From Thermoactinospora rubra (GTDB lineage: Bacteria; Actinomycetota; Actinomycetes; Streptosporangiales; Streptosporangiaceae): 60,586 bases of DNA. Numbering within the stretch: the first letter of the stretch is position 1; each line of letters starts with the position of its first letter. Both the position numbers and the translations under genes were made by a program. The notes beneath the pieces are model-generated. The model was given only the letters and a program-made list of their open reading frames with translations, was not told the origin of the DNA and made no database searches. The stretch is taken from assembly GCF_002093975.1 (NCBI RefSeq), contig NZ_KZ084328.1, forward strand, positions 2,501-63,086. Direction: 5' to 3'. Shown piece by piece: positions 37,577 to 49,943 of this stretch.

Positions 37577-38770
37577 GTGACTGAGACTCTGCCCTTCGAG
37601 TTCTACTTCTCCCCGGAGTTCGGCGCCGACCCCTACAGCGCCTACGCCGGGCTCCGGGACAAAGGCCCCGTCCATCCCATCGACTTCCCGCCGGGCAGCA
37701 GCGCCTACCTGGTGCTCGACTACGAGTACGGCCGCTCGCTGCTGGGCGACCCGCGGCTCAGCAAGGACCTGGGCAACGGGCCCGAGTGGTTCCGCGACAT
37801 GGTCTCCGCCGGCAACCCGGTGCTGGCCTACAACATGCTGATGTCCGACCCTCCGGACCACACCCGGCTGCGCAAGGCGGTGGGCAAGGCCTTCACCCCG
37901 CGCCGCGTCGAGCAGCTGCGGCCGCGCATCCAGCAGATCACCGACGAGCTCGTCGACGCCCTGCCCGAGGACGAGGCCGACCTCATCGACGCCTTCGCCT
38001 TCCCGCTGCCGATCATCGTGATCTGCGAGCTGCTGGGCGTGCCGACGGCCGACCGCGCGAGCTTCCGCGAGTGGTCGGGGACGCTCATCGCCCCCGCCCT
38101 CAGCGAGGAGGAGGCCGCCCGGCGCCACGAGGCCAACGCCGCCGTGCGCGAGTACTTCACCCGCCAGATCGCCCTGCGCCGCGCCGACCCCAGGGACGAC
38201 CTGGTCACCGCGCTGGCCACCTCACCCGACCTGAACGAGAACGAGCTGCTGTCGACGCTGGTGCTGCTGCTCATCGCCGGCCACGAGACCACGGTCAACC
38301 TCATCGGCAACGGCATGCTGGCCCTGCTGACCCATCCCGGCCAGCTGGCCCTGCTGCGGGAGCGGCCCGAGCTCCTGCCGAGCGCCGTGGAGGAGTTCTT
38401 GCGCTTCGACGCCCCCGTCGAGCGCGGCACCTTCCGCATCGCCCTGGAGGACATCGACGTCGCCGGGACCACCATCCCGAAGGGCTCGTTCGTCCACGTG
38501 TCGATCGCGGCGGCCGACCGCGACCCGCGGGCCTTCCCCGAGCCCGACCGGCTCGACATCACCCGGGAGGACAACCGGCACCTGGCCTTCGGCCACGGCA
38601 TCCACTTCTGCCTGGGCGCGCCGCTGGCCCGCGTGGAGGGCCGGATCGCGTTCGAGACGCTGCTGCGCCGCCGCCCGGCCATCCGCCTGGCCGTCGAGCC
38701 GCGCGAGCTGAGCTGGCGCTTCAACGGCGCCGTCGTGCGCGGCCTGGCCGCCCTCCCGGTCCGCTTCTAG
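37577..38770 (+). CDS. cytochrome P450
   Basis: 397 residues, soluble class I type. The I-helix oxygen-binding motif AGHETT is at 234-239, the K-helix ExxR is EFLR at 273-276, and the haem loop FGHGIHFCLG at 338-347 has the axial Cys345. Best fit is the CYP107-like actinobacterial group. No ferredoxin, reductase or biosynthetic cluster surrounds it, so its substrate cannot be inferred. It starts 24 bases after the cyclophilin gene and is probably co-transcribed. Confidence 0.93.
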   Translation: MTETLPFEFYFSPEFGADPYSAYAGLRDKGPVHPIDFPPGSSAYLVLDYEYGRSLLGDPRLSKDLGNGPEWFRDMVSAGNPVLAYNMLMSDPPDHTRLRKAVGKAFTPRRVEQLRPRIQQITDELVDALPEDEADLIDAFAFPLPIIVICELLGVPTADRASFREWSGTLIAPALSEEEAARRHEANAAVREYFTRQIALRRADPRDDLVTALATSPDLNENELLSTLVLLLIAGHETTVNLIGNGMLALLTHPGQLALLRERPELLPSAVEEFLRFDAPVERGTFRIALEDIDVAGTTIPKGSFVHVSIAAADRDPRAFPEPDRLDITREDNRHLAFGHGIHFCLGAPLARVEGRIAFETLLRRRPAIRLAVEPRELSWRFNGAVVRGLAALPVRF

Positions 38771-38794
38771 CGCACACCCAAAACCCGCCCCCCT

Positions 38795-38829
38795 CCGGCG
38801 GACGCCCCGCCAGGCGAGGCGCCCGCCGG
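38795..38829. terminator. bidirectional terminator between P450 and aspS
   Basis: CCGGCGGACGCC pairs with GGCGCCCGCCGG (one mismatch) between the convergent stops at 38770 and 38837, so it can serve both genes. Confidence 0.7.
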
Positions 38830-38836
38830 TCGCCGG

Positions 38837-40578
<1,742 letters not shown>

Positions 40579-40582
<4 letters not shown>

Positions 40583-41838
40583 GACAGCTTTCCTTTCACG
40601 ATCTCCACGACCTGGGCCAGCGGCACCTCGGTCTGCTCTGCGGTGGTCAGGTCCTTCAGTTGTACGGCTCGCGCCGCCAGGTCGCGCTCGCCCAGGATGA
40701 GCGCGAAGCGCGCGCCCGAGCGGTCGGCGCCCTTCATCGCGCCCTTGAGCCCCTTACCGCCGAAGGCCATGTCGGCGCTGACGCCCGCCCGGCGCAGCTC
40801 GGCCATGAGGAGGAACATCCGGCGGCGGGCTTCCTCGCCCAGCGGGACACCGTACACCGCCACGCGGCCCTCGCCGGTGTCGTCGAGCAGGCCCTCGGCC
40901 TCCATCGCCAGCAGCGTGCGGTCCACGCCGAGGGCCCATCCCACGCTGGGCAGCGACGGGCCGCCGATCAGCTCGCTGAGGCCGTCGTAGCGGCCACCGC
41001 CGCCGACCGCCGACTGCGAGCCCAGCCCGCCGTGGACGAACTCGAAGGTGGTGCGCGTGTAGTAGTCCAGGCCGCGCACCAGCCGCGGCTCGTCGGTGTA
41101 GGGCACGCCCGCCGCGGCGAGCAGGGAGCGGACCTCCTCGTGGTAGGCCTTGCACGCCTCACACAGGTGGTCGACCATCAGCGGCGCGTCCCCCAGCTGG
41201 GCCTGCACCTCGGGCCGCTTGTCGTCCAGCACGCGCAACGGGTTGATCTCGATGCGCCGCCGGGTCTCCTCATCCAGGTCGAGACCGCGCAGGAACTCCT
41301 GCAGCGTGCCGCGATAGGCCGGACGGCACTCCCGGTCGCCGAGCGAGTTGATCAGCAGCTCCACCCGCCGCAGGCCCAGGCTCTGGTAGCCCTGCCAGGC
41401 CAGCAGGATCAGCTCGGCGTCGAGCGCCGGGTCCTCGGCGCCCAGCGCCTCGGCGCCCACCTGCCAGAAGTGGCGGTAGCGGCCCTTCTGGGCGCGCTCG
41501 TAGCGAAACTGGCTGCCGGAGTACCACAGCTTGACCGGCAGCTGCCCGTTGTGCAGCCCGTGCTGGAGCACGGCGCGCACCACGGGCGCGGTCCCCTCCG
41601 GGCGCAGGGTGATGGACCGTCCGCCCTTGTCGAGGAAGGTGTACATCTCCTTCGTCACGACGTCGGTGGATTCGCCGACCCCGCGTTTGAACAGCTCGGT
41701 GTCCTCGAACGTCGGCGTCTCGATGTAGCCGTAGCCGGCCTGCCGTACCGGCTGGACGAGCGCCTCGCGCACGGCGAGGACGCGCTCCGAGCGGGGCGGC
41801 AGCCAGTCGAAGGTGCCCTTCGGTGCTTGGAAAGTCAT
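40579..41838 (-). CDS. hisS: histidyl-tRNA synthetase
   Basis: 419 residues, class [18 protein letters not shown] and the motif 2 stretch [19 protein letters not shown], the HisA motif [16 protein letters not shown], and GGGGRYDGL mark the enzyme, with an anticodon-binding domain at the C-terminus. The start directly follows the stop of the MBL-fold gene (TGAATG), making MBL-hisS-aspS one transcript. Confidence 0.98.
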
Positions 41839-42519
41839 TCAGATACCCCTCGTGGGGCCGGCCAGCGGCGCCGCTTCCTTCAGGTAGGGATTGGCGGCGC
41901 GCTCGCGGCCGACCGTGGTCTGCGGTCCGTGGCCCGGCAGGACGACCGTCCGGTCCGGCAGCGGCAGCACCTTGGCGGCCAGGCTGCGCAGGATCGTCGG
42001 GTAGTCGCCCCCGGGCAGGTCGGTGCGGCCGATGGAGCCGGCGAACAGCAGGTCGCCCGAGAACATGATCTCCTCGTCGGGCAGCCGGAAGCTCACCGAC
42101 CCCCTGGTATGGCCGGGGGTGTGGTCGACCACCAGCTCCAGTCCGGCCAGCTCCAGCACGGCGCCGTCGCCGAGCTCCCTGACGTCGTCGGGCTCGCTCA
42201 GCGTGATGCCGCCGAACAGCGGGGTGGCCGTCGGCCACCAGCCCGCGGAGGGGTCGCTGAGCAGATGCCGGTCGTCGGGGTGGATCCACGCGGGGATGTC
42301 GCGCGCCCCGCACACGGGGGCGACCGACCAGACGTGGTCGAGGTGCCCGTGGGTCAGCAGGACGGCGACCGGCTTGAGCCGATGCTCCCTCAGCAGCTCC
42401 TCCACCCCGTCGGCGGCGTCCTGACCTGGGTCGACGATGACGCACTCCTCGCCGGCGCCCGGCGCGACGACGTAGCAATTAGTCTGAAAGGCCCCTGCGG
42501 GGAAGCCTGCGATGAGCAT
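41839..42519 (-). CDS. MBL-fold metallohydrolase (glyoxalase II-like)
   Basis: 226 residues. Metal-binding motif THGHLDH at 56-62 followed by the later ligands in DHTPGHTRGSV, FSGDLLFAGSIGRTD and LPGHGPQTTVG. The substrate is probably a thioester (glyoxalase II-like), not determined. The ATG at 42519 starts the usual MLIAGFPAGAFQTNCYV. Standard actinobacterial neighbour upstream of hisS. Divergent from the second cyclophilin gene. Confidence 0.92.
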   Translation of the reverse strand: MLIAGFPAGAFQTNCYVVAPGAGEECVIVDPGQDAADGVEELLREHRLKPVAVLLTHGHLDHVWSVAPVCGARDIPAWIHPDDRHLLSDPSAGWWPTATPLFGGITLSEPDDVRELGDGAVLELAGLELVVDHTPGHTRGSVSFRLPDEEIMFSGDLLFAGSIGRTDLPGGDYPTILRSLAAKVLPLPDRTVVLPGHGPQTTVGRERAANPYLKEAAPLAGPTRGI

Positions 42520-42649
42520 CTCTCGTCCAAAAAGCCAATGGGAATGTAACCGAAGGGTACCGGTGCGGCTCGCCGGGCTGCGAACCATTGCCCGTTGGCC
42601 GATACGATTCGCCCACCTCGTTTACATAGTCGATCCGGGAGGCAAAGCG

Positions 42650-43516
42650 GTGGCCACGGGGAAGGACCGCCAGCGCGAACTGGCGCGCAAGCACTACGAG
42701 CGGCAGATGCAGCGGCGCGCGGAGCGTGAGCAGAGGGCCAAGAAGCGGGCCGTCGTGCTGTCGACCGTGGGCGTGGTCGTGGTGGTGGGCGGCATCGTGG
42801 CCGCGACGGCCCTGATCGGGGGCAACGCCAAGGATTCTGAGGCGTCCAGCGATCCGACGCCCGCCGCCACCGACACCGCGACCGCGGCGGCGGGGCCCAA
42901 GCCGTTCGACGCCGCGACCGGCACCTGCGACTACGTCGCCGACACCGCCGGCGAGGTCAAGGACGTCGGCATGCCGCCTGCCAAGGTGGACCCGGCCAAG
43001 CTGCCCACGACCATGACGATCAAGACCAACCGCGGCGACATCGTCGTCAAGCTCGACTCCGCCAAGGCGCCGTGCACGGTCAACGCGCTGGCGTACCTGG
43101 CCAAGGAGGGCTACTACGACGGCAGCAAGTGCCACCGGCTGGGCAGCGAGCAGTTCCCCATGCTGCAGTGCGGCGACCCGCTGGCCAAGGCCGACGGCAA
43201 GAGCCAGACCGACGGGCAGGGCGGGCCGGGCTTCCGCATGGCGGAGGAGAACCTGGAGGGCGCGACCTACAAGCGCGGCGTGATGGCGATGGCCAAGACC
43301 TCCCAGCCCGGCACCACGGGCAGCCAGTTCTTCCTGGTGTACGGCGACATCCCAATCCTTCCCGCCGAGTACACCCTTGTCGGTACGATCACGAAGGGCC
43401 TGGACATCCTGGACAAGGTCAACAAGGCGGGCGTCCTCACGCCCGGTCCCGACGGGACGGGCGCGCCCAAGGAGAGCGTCGAATTCGAAGACGTGACAAT
43501 GGCTGGCAAGAGCTGA
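42650..43516 (+). CDS. membrane-anchored cyclophilin-type peptidyl-prolyl isomerase (paralogue)
   Basis: 288 residues with the same plan as the protein at 36650: charged cytoplasmic head (ATGKDRQRELARKHYERQMQ), membrane helix (about 42-63), Thr/Ala/Pro linker, and a cyclophilin domain: KTNRGDIVVKLDSAKAPCTVN, YYDGSKCHRL, LQCGDP and GSQFFLVYGD, the last closer to the classical active-site strand than in the first copy. GGGAGG is 7 bases before the GTG. This is the common copy found beside hisS and rel in actinobacteria. Confidence 0.94.
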   Translation: MATGKDRQRELARKHYERQMQRRAEREQRAKKRAVVLSTVGVVVVVGGIVAATALIGGNAKDSEASSDPTPAATDTATAAAGPKPFDAATGTCDYVADTAGEVKDVGMPPAKVDPAKLPTTMTIKTNRGDIVVKLDSAKAPCTVNALAYLAKEGYYDGSKCHRLGSEQFPMLQCGDPLAKADGKSQTDGQGGPGFRMAEENLEGATYKRGVMAMAKTSQPGTTGSQFFLVYGDIPILPAEYTLVGTITKGLDILDKVNKAGVLTPGPDGTGAPKESVEFEDVTMAGKS

Positions 43517-43574
43517 CGTAATAGCACTAGGGACGGGTAGTCCCGAAAGGTTGAGGAAAGTGCGGGAGGACACG

Positions 43575-44804
43575 GTGAGCACCGACCCGTGGGGCCGGGT
43601 AGACGACGACGGCACCGTCTACGTGCGTACGGCTGATGGGGAGCGGGCCGTCGGCTCCTGGAAGGCCGGAGAGCCCGAGGAGGCGCTGGCGTACTTCCAC
43701 CGCAAGTACGACGAGCTGGCCGGCCAGGTCCAGCTGCTGGAGCAGCGCGTCAAGGGCACCGACCTGTCCCCCGCACAGGCCGAGGCGAGCATTCTCAAGC
43801 TGCGGGAGGCGGTGGCCGACGCGCACGCCGTGGGCGACCTGGGCGCGCTGTCGGCCCAGCTGGACGCGCTGTCGGAGCTGGTGGCCAAGCGCCGCGAGGA
43901 GGTCAGGGCCGCGCGCGAGCAGGCGCGCAACGAGGCCAGGGCGGTCAAGGAGCGCATCGTCGCCGAGGCCGAGCGCATCGCCGAGGAGACCACCCACTGG
44001 AAGTCGGGCGGCGAGCGCCTGCGCCAGCTGGTGGAGGAGTGGAAGGCCGCCGAGCGCGCCGACCGCGTCACCGAGGCGGCGCTGTGGAAGCGGCTGTCGG
44101 CGGCCCGTACGGCTTTCGCCAAGCGGCGCAAGGCCTACTTCGCGGGCCTGGACCAGCAGCGCGAGAGCGTGCGCGCGGTCAAGGAGGGCATCGTCGAGGA
44201 GGCCGAGGAGCTGGCCTCCTCCACCGACTGGAACCAGACCGCCGCCGCCTACCGTGACCTGATGCAGCGCTGGAAGGCGGCCGGCCGGGCCTCGCGCGAG
44301 GCGGAGGAGGAGCTGTGGGCGCGCTTCAAGGCCGCCCAGGACCAGTTCTTCCAGGCCCGCTCGGCGGTCTACGCCCAGCGCGACGCCTCGCTGGCGGCCA
44401 ACGCCACGGCCAAGGAGCAGCTGCTGGCCGAGGCCGAGAAGATCCTGCCCGTCACCGACGTGCGGGCCGCCCGGGCGGCGCTGCGGTCGGTGCTGGAGCG
44501 GTGGGAGGCCATCGGTCCCGTGCCGCGCGACCAGCGCGACCGGCTCGAGGGCGGGCTGCGGCGGATCGACGAGGCCGTGCGCAAGGCCGAGGAGGCGGAG
44601 TGGAAGCGCTCCAACCCCGAGGCCCGCGCCCGCGCGCAGAGCACGGTCGACCAGCTGCGGGCCTCCATCGCCCAGTTGGAGGACCGCCTGGCCAAGGCGC
44701 AGGCGGCCGGGCGGGCCAAGGACGTCAGGGAGGCCGAGGAGGCGATCGCGGCCCGGCGCTCCTGGCTGGAGGAGGCCGAGCGCACGCTCGCCGAGTTCAG
44801 CTGA
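43575..44804 (+). CDS. DUF349 repeat coiled-coil protein
   Basis: 409 residues made almost entirely of charged helices with several DUF349 repeats (WKSGGERLRQLVEEWKAAERAD, WNQTAAAYRDLMQRWKAAGRAS and related units). The function is unknown; the fold suggests a scaffold or nucleic-acid-associated protein. GTG 43575 has GGGAGG 5 bases upstream; GTG 43560 and TTG 43551 are weaker. The end overlaps the convergent MFS gene by 8 bases. Confidence 0.88.
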   Translation: MSTDPWGRVDDDGTVYVRTADGERAVGSWKAGEPEEALAYFHRKYDELAGQVQLLEQRVKGTDLSPAQAEASILKLREAVADAHAVGDLGALSAQLDALSELVAKRREEVRAAREQARNEARAVKERIVAEAERIAEETTHWKSGGERLRQLVEEWKAAERADRVTEAALWKRLSAARTAFAKRRKAYFAGLDQQRESVRAVKEGIVEEAEELASSTDWNQTAAAYRDLMQRWKAAGRASREAEEELWARFKAAQDQFFQARSAVYAQRDASLAANATAKEQLLAEAEKILPVTDVRAARAALRSVLERWEAIGPVPRDQRDRLEGGLRRIDEAVRKAEEAEWKRSNPEARARAQSTVDQLRASIAQLEDRLAKAQAAGRAKDVREAEEAIAARRSWLEEAERTLAEFS

Positions 44805-46116
44805 GGCCCGCCGGTTCCCGCTCCTCGTCTGCTTCGGGGTGCGGGACCACGCGCCGCCGTACGGCCAGGCCGAACAGCACCACGAGCAGCCCGCACGCGC
44901 CGGACAGCGCGAACGGCGCGGCCGGGCGCCACAGGTCGTACAGCCAGCCGCCGACGCCTGAGACGACGAAGATGCCGATCGCGCCGCACAGGATCTGCAC
45001 GCCGAAGCTGGAGCCGCGGTAGCGGGCCGGCACCTGCTGCGCGAGCAGCGGGCCCGCGGTGGTGATGACGCCGATCTCGCCCAGCCCGATGAAGGCCGCC
45101 ACGATCATCATGCCGGGCCCGAGGGGGTCGCCGACCAGCAGGGTCGACAGGTAGGCCGCCGCGGCGACCGCCTGGGCGAGGATGACGACGTTCTGGCGCT
45201 TCATCCGGTCGCCGAGCCAGCCGTACAGCGGGGCGCCCAGGACGATGACGGTGTAGGCGATGCCGACGACGGCGCCCGCGCGGGCCACGGCCTCGGTGGC
45301 CGACATGCCGCGCTCGGTCCTGGCGTGGTCGGCGATCCACAGCGACAGGAAGCTGGCCACCAGCGCCAGGTCCGCCCTGGCCACGAAGGAGGCGGCGTAG
45401 GACAGCGCCACGCCGGGGTCGCGGGCCAGCTTGACGCCCTGGGCGACCAGGGTGGTGAGCCTGACGCGCGGCTCGCTCCGGGCGCTCCAGGACGGCGAGA
45501 GCGTGAAGCGCAGGACCAGCGCGCCGAGCAGCGTGAGCGCCGCCACGATGAGGAAGCCGGTCCGCCCGGCGGCCTCGGGGGACATGCCGCCGCGCTCCAG
45601 GACGGTGGGCAGCCGCACCAGCACGAGCACCGAGACGACCGCGCCGATGCCGCTGAACAGTCCCAGCAGGCCGTAGGACTTGCCGCGCGAGTGGTCGCGG
45701 ACGTAGTCCACCACGATGGCCGACATGGTCACGTGCAGGGCGGCGATGCCGAGCGCGAACAGCACCCGCAGCGCGATGAGGACGGCCTCGCCGCCCGCGT
45801 AGGGGTACAGGGCGGCTCCCAGCGCGCACAGCGCCAGGCCGGCCACGGCGACGGCCCGCCTGCCCACCCGGTCGGACAGCGCGCCGTACCACGCCAGGCT
45901 CGCGATCAGCCCCACCTCGGCCGCGATCTGCAGGTGGCCGGTCACCCGGCCCTGCGTGTCGGCCGCCAGCCCCAGGATCTCGGTGAGCACGTACGGCTGG
46001 GCGGCCGGCAGGAAGGTGATGACGGACGTTCCGAGCAGTCCGAGGGTGAAGCCCGACCACAGGTTGCCCTTGGTGTAGCCCGGGGCCAGGTCGAGTCCGA
46101 GGAGTCGGCGGGTCAT
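44797..46116 (-). CDS. major facilitator superfamily transporter
   Basis: 439 residues with about twelve membrane helices. The A motif GALSDRVGRRAVAVAG lies between helices 2 and 3 and its counterpart GWLGDRMKRQNVVILAQ between helices 8 and 9. Short soluble ends. Substrate unknown. It is 74 bases from the divergent DUF574 methyltransferase gene. Confidence 0.88.
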   Translation of the reverse strand: MTRRLLGLDLAPGYTKGNLWSGFTLGLLGTSVITFLPAAQPYVLTEILGLAADTQGRVTGHLQIAAEVGLIASLAWYGALSDRVGRRAVAVAGLALCALGAALYPYAGGEAVLIALRVLFALGIAALHVTMSAIVVDYVRDHSRGKSYGLLGLFSGIGAVVSVLVLVRLPTVLERGGMSPEAAGRTGFLIVAALTLLGALVLRFTLSPSWSARSEPRVRLTTLVAQGVKLARDPGVALSYAASFVARADLALVASFLSLWIADHARTERGMSATEAVARAGAVVGIAYTVIVLGAPLYGWLGDRMKRQNVVILAQAVAAAAYLSTLLVGDPLGPGMMIVAAFIGLGEIGVITTAGPLLAQQVPARYRGSSFGVQILCGAIGIFVVSGVGGWLYDLWRPAAPFALSGACGLLVVLFGLAVRRRVVPHPEADEEREPAGLS

Positions 46117-46190
46117 AGCAAGCGATGATCGCAACTCCGGCGGAGATCGTCTATGGTCCAAAGCAACACGTTGCCAGATAAAGAGGACCA

Positions 46191-46982
46191 ATGTCGCAGC
46201 ACCGTCCGCCGGCCGGGATCAACCCCGCGATCCCGAACGTGGCCCGCATGTACGACTACTACCTGGGCGGAAAGGACAACTTCGAGGCCGACCGCGAAGC
46301 CGCCGAGCGCGTGCTCGCCCTGGTGCCCGAGATCCGGGAGGGGGCGGTCGCCACCCGCGCCTTCCTGCGCCGGGCGGTGCGCGAGCTGCGGAAGCTGGGG
46401 GTGGACCAGTTCGTCGACATCGGCTCCGGCCTGCCCACGGCCGGGCACGTCCACGAGGCCGTGGGCGACGCCAAGGTGGTCTACGTCGACAACGACCCGG
46501 TGGTGCTGACCCACTCGCGGGCGCTGCTACGCGACTCCGACCGGGTGTGGGTGCAGCTGGGCGACCTGCGCAAGCCGGAGGAGCTCATGGAGCAGGTGCT
46601 GGAGGTCCTGGACCCCGGCCGGCCCATGGCCGTGCTCGTCGTGTCGGTGCTGCACTTCGTCACCGACGAGGAGGACCCCGAGGGCATCATGCGCCGCCTC
46701 CGCGACAGGCTGCCGGCGGGCGGCTACCTCGTGCTCAGCCACGTCGCCCCGGACGCCAGGCCGTCGGTGGCGCCCGACGTCGAGGCGGTCTACCAGCGGG
46801 CCTCCTCCCCCTTCATCGCCCGGCGCAGGCCCGCCTTCGAGCGGTTCACGGCCGGGCTGGAGCTGCTGGAGCCCGGCATCGTCAACATCATGGAATGGCG
46901 GCCCGAGGAGGACCCCGTCCACGTCCCCTACCGCGGCATCGGCGACTACCACCTGTGCGCGGTGGGCCGCAAGCCCGCCTGA
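46191..46982 (+). CDS. SAM-dependent methyltransferase of the DUF574 (Methyltransf_19) family
   Basis: 263 residues. The opening NPAIPNVARMYDYYLGGKDNF (in part) is the signature of this actinobacterial family, whose members are numerous in Streptomyces and relatives; the methyltransferase core has FVDIGSGLPTAGH as motif I and VVYVDNDPVVLTHSRALL as motif II. Substrates are unknown. AGAGGA lies 4 bases before the ATG. Confidence 0.9.
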   Translation: MSQHRPPAGINPAIPNVARMYDYYLGGKDNFEADREAAERVLALVPEIREGAVATRAFLRRAVRELRKLGVDQFVDIGSGLPTAGHVHEAVGDAKVVYVDNDPVVLTHSRALLRDSDRVWVQLGDLRKPEELMEQVLEVLDPGRPMAVLVVSVLHFVTDEEDPEGIMRRLRDRLPAGGYLVLSHVAPDARPSVAPDVEAVYQRASSPFIARRRPAFERFTAGLELLEPGIVNIMEWRPEEDPVHVPYRGIGDYHLCAVGRKPA

Positions 46983-47000
46983 GGAGCCCGGTGAGACGGG

Positions 47001-49304
47001 TCAGCCGCCCGCGCCGCTGACCCGGTAGACGTCGAACACGCCCTGGATGCTGCGCACCGCCTTCAGCACGTGCCCCAGGTGCTTGGGGTCGCCCATCTCG
47101 AAGGTGAACCTGCTGATCGCCACCCGGTCGCGCGAGGTCGTCACCGACGCGGACAGGATGTTGACGTGCTGGTCGGACAACGTGCGCGTGACGTCGGACA
47201 GCAGCCGCGGCCGGTCCAGCGCCTCCACCTGGATCGCCACGAGGAAGACCGAGTCCTCGCCGGGCGACCAGCTCACCTCCACCAGCCGGTCGGGCTGCGC
47301 CTTCAGCTGCTGGATGTTGGTGCAGTCCGCCCGGTGCACCGACACGCCGTGCCCCCGCGTGACGAACCCGACGATCTGGTCGCCCGGCACCGGCGTGCAG
47401 CACTTCGACAGCCGCACCCACACGTCGGGGTCGCCGGCCACCACCACACCGGCCCCGCCGCCCCTGGGACGGCCTCTGAGGCGCGTGGGGACCGCGGTCT
47501 CGGCGATGTCCTCCTCGACGCTCTCCACGCCGCCTATGGACGCCACGAGCTTCTGCACGACCGACTGGGCGGAGATGTGGCCCTCGCCCACCGCCGCGTA
47601 CAGCGCCGACACATCCGAGTAGCGCAGATCGCGCGCCAGCGCCAGCAGCGCCTCGCCGGACATCAGCCGCTGCATCGGCAGGCCCTGCTTGCGCATCGCC
47701 CGCCCGATGGCCTCCTTGCCGCCCTCGATCGCGGTCTCGCGCCGCTCCTTGGAGAACCACTGGCGGATCTTGTTGCGGGCCCGGCCCGACTTGACGAACT
47801 TCAGCCAGTCGCGCGACGGCCCGGCGTCGGGCGACTTGGAGGTGAAGATCTCCACCGTGTCGCCGTTGTTGAGCTTGGACTCCAGCGGCACCAGCCGGCC
47901 GTTGACGCGGGCACCGATGCAGCGGTGGCCGACCTCGGTGTGGACGGCGTAGGCGAAGTCGACCGGCGTGGCGCCCTCGGGCAGGTCGATCACCCGGCCC
48001 TTGGGGGTGAAGACGTAGACCTCGTTGACCGACAGGTCGAAGCGCAGCGACTCCAGGAACTCGCCCGGGTCGGAGGTCTCCTTCTGCCAGTCCAGCAGCT
48101 GGCGCAGCCAGGCCATCTCGTTGCCGGGCTTGCCCTTGCCCGCCCCGCCGGAGCCGACCTCCTCCTTGTACTTCCAGTGCGCGGCCACGCCGTACTCGGC
48201 CCTGTGGTGCATCGCGTGGGTGCGGATCTGCAGCTCCACCGGCTTGCCCCCGGGGCCGATCACCGTGGTGTGCAGCGACTGGTACATGTTGAACTTGGGC
48301 ATCGCGATGTAGTCCTTGAACCGGCCCGGCACCGGCTTCCACCGCGCGTGGATCGTTCCGAGCGCGGCATAGCAGTCCCGCACCGTGTCGACCAGGACCC
48401 GGATGCCCACCAGGTCGTAGATGTCGTCGAACGCCACGTCGCGGGCGATCATCTTCTGGTAGACCGAGTAGTAGTGCTTGGGCCGGCCCTTCACCACCGC
48501 GCGGATCTTGGCCTCGCGCAGGTCGGCGGAGACCTTCTCGATGACCTCCTGCAGGAACAGGTCCCGGCGGGGGGCGCGCTCGGAGACCATGCGGGCGATC
48601 TCGTCATACCGCTTGGGGTAGAGCATCGCGAACGCCAGGTCCTCAAGCTCCCACTTGATGGTGTTCATGCCCAGGCGGTGGGCCAGCGGGGCGAAGATCT
48701 CCAGCGTCTCGCGCGACTTCTGCTGCCGCTTGTGCTCGGGCAGGTAGCGCATCGTGCGCATGTTGTGCAGCCGGTCTGCCAGCTTGATGATCAGCACCCG
48801 GATGTCGCGCGACATCGCGATGACCATCTTGCGCACGGTCTCGGCCTGCGCGGCGTCGCCGAACTTGACCTTGTCGAGCTTGGTGACCCCGTCGACCAGG
48901 TTGGCGATGGTGTCGCCGAAGTCGGCGCGCAGCTCCTCCAGGCTGTAGGCGGTGTCCTCGACCGTGTCGTGCAGCAGCGCCGCGCACAGCGTCTCGTCGT
49001 CGGTGCCGAGCTCGGCCAGGATCGTGGCGACCGCGAGCGGGTGGGTGATGTAGGGGTCGCCGCTCTTGCGCTTCTGGTCGCGGTGGTGGTGGGCGGCGAC
49101 CTCGTAGGCGCGCTGGATCAGGCGCAGGTCGGCCTTGGGGTGGGTGGCGCGGACGGTGCGGAACAGCGGTTCGAGCACCGGATTCATGGCCCCACCCCCA
49201 AACCTTCGCCGGCGCGCCGGAGGACTGCCCGGCGCGGCGTCGCGGGTCTCGGCGCTCGCGTTCGCCGCGTCGGTCACCTCTGGTGCGGCCACATCACGGG
49301 GCAC
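47001..49304 (-). CDS. rel: bifunctional (p)ppGpp synthetase/hydrolase
   Basis: 767 residues. HD hydrolase domain with HDTVED at 112-117, the synthetase domain with [13 protein letters not shown] and the basic RFKD motif typical of bifunctional enzymes, then TGS, helical and C-terminal ACT domains. It makes and degrades the stringent-response alarmone. The GTG at 49304 has AAAGGAG 5 bases upstream and gives a 39-residue N-terminal extension before the HD domain. Follows apt by 45 bases. Confidence 0.97.
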   Translation of the reverse strand: MPRDVAAPEVTDAANASAETRDAAPGSPPARRRRFGGGAMNPVLEPLFRTVRATHPKADLRLIQRAYEVAAHHHRDQKRKSGDPYITHPLAVATILAELGTDDETLCAALLHDTVEDTAYSLEELRADFGDTIANLVDGVTKLDKVKFGDAAQAETVRKMVIAMSRDIRVLIIKLADRLHNMRTMRYLPEHKRQQKSRETLEIFAPLAHRLGMNTIKWELEDLAFAMLYPKRYDEIARMVSERAPRRDLFLQEVIEKVSADLREAKIRAVVKGRPKHYYSVYQKMIARDVAFDDIYDLVGIRVLVDTVRDCYAALGTIHARWKPVPGRFKDYIAMPKFNMYQSLHTTVIGPGGKPVELQIRTHAMHHRAEYGVAAHWKYKEEVGSGGAGKGKPGNEMAWLRQLLDWQKETSDPGEFLESLRFDLSVNEVYVFTPKGRVIDLPEGATPVDFAYAVHTEVGHRCIGARVNGRLVPLESKLNNGDTVEIFTSKSPDAGPSRDWLKFVKSGRARNKIRQWFSKERRETAIEGGKEAIGRAMRKQGLPMQRLMSGEALLALARDLRYSDVSALYAAVGEGHISAQSVVQKLVASIGGVESVEEDIAETAVPTRLRGRPRGGGAGVVVAGDPDVWVRLSKCCTPVPGDQIVGFVTRGHGVSVHRADCTNIQQLKAQPDRLVEVSWSPGEDSVFLVAIQVEALDRPRLLSDVTRTLSDQHVNILSASVTTSRDRVAISRFTFEMGDPKHLGHVLKAVRSIQGVFDVYRVSGAGG

Positions 49305-49349
49305 ACAGACTCCTTTGGTCCGAGTCCAGATTCCCCAGTGTATCCAGCG

Positions 49350-49868
49350 TCAGACGGTCACCAGGGAGTGGAGGCCGACTCCGGCCAGCCGCTCGCGCCC
49401 GCGCAGGAACGACAGCTCCATCAGCACGGCCACGCCGGCCACGTCGGCACCCGCCCTGCGCAGCAGCTCCACCGCCGCCCGCGCGGTGCCGCCGGTCGCC
49501 AGGACGTCGTCGACGATCAGGACGCGGTCGCCGGGGCGGAAGGCGTCGCGGTGGACCTCGATGGAGGCCGAGCCGTACTCCAGATCGTAGGACGCCTCGA
49601 GCGTCTCGTAAGGCAGCTTGCCCTTCTTCCGCACCGGCACGAACCCGGCCCCGGCCCGCAGGGCCACCGGCGCGGCCAGGATGAAGCCCCTCGCCTCGAT
49701 CCCGGCGATCTTGTCCACCTCGCGCAGCCCGGCCAGCTCCTCCACCACGGCCGCGAACGCCTCGTGGTCGGCCAGGAGCGGGGTGATGTCCTTGAAGATC
49801 ACTCCGGGCTTGGGATAGTCGGGGATGTCGCGGATCCGGTCCAGGATCAGCGTCTGCAGGTCGGTCAT
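49350..49868 (-). CDS. apt: adenine phosphoribosyltransferase
   Basis: 172 residues. PRPP-binding motif [17 protein letters not shown] and the family segments [15 protein letters not shown] and [14 protein letters not shown] are clear. It salvages adenine to AMP. ATG 49868 was chosen over 49874 because AGAGG lies 6 bases upstream. In actinobacteria apt is usually found between secF and rel, as here. Confidence 0.97.
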   Translation of the reverse strand: MTDLQTLILDRIRDIPDYPKPGVIFKDITPLLADHEAFAAVVEELAGLREVDKIAGIEARGFILAAPVALRAGAGFVPVRKKGKLPYETLEASYDLEYGSASIEVHRDAFRPGDRVLIVDDVLATGGTARAAVELLRRAGADVAGVAVLMELSFLRGRERLAGVGLHSLVTV

Positions 49869-49943
49869 GGCCATCCTCTGGTACGGCGACGCCTCCGCCC
49901 CATCGACGGGGACGGAGGCATCGTACGGGTGCCTGCGCCTTTT

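Noticed and set aside
37577..38770. P450 as marker of a biosynthetic gene cluster
   Set aside because: Neighbours are housekeeping genes; there is no synthase, ferredoxin or tailoring partner.
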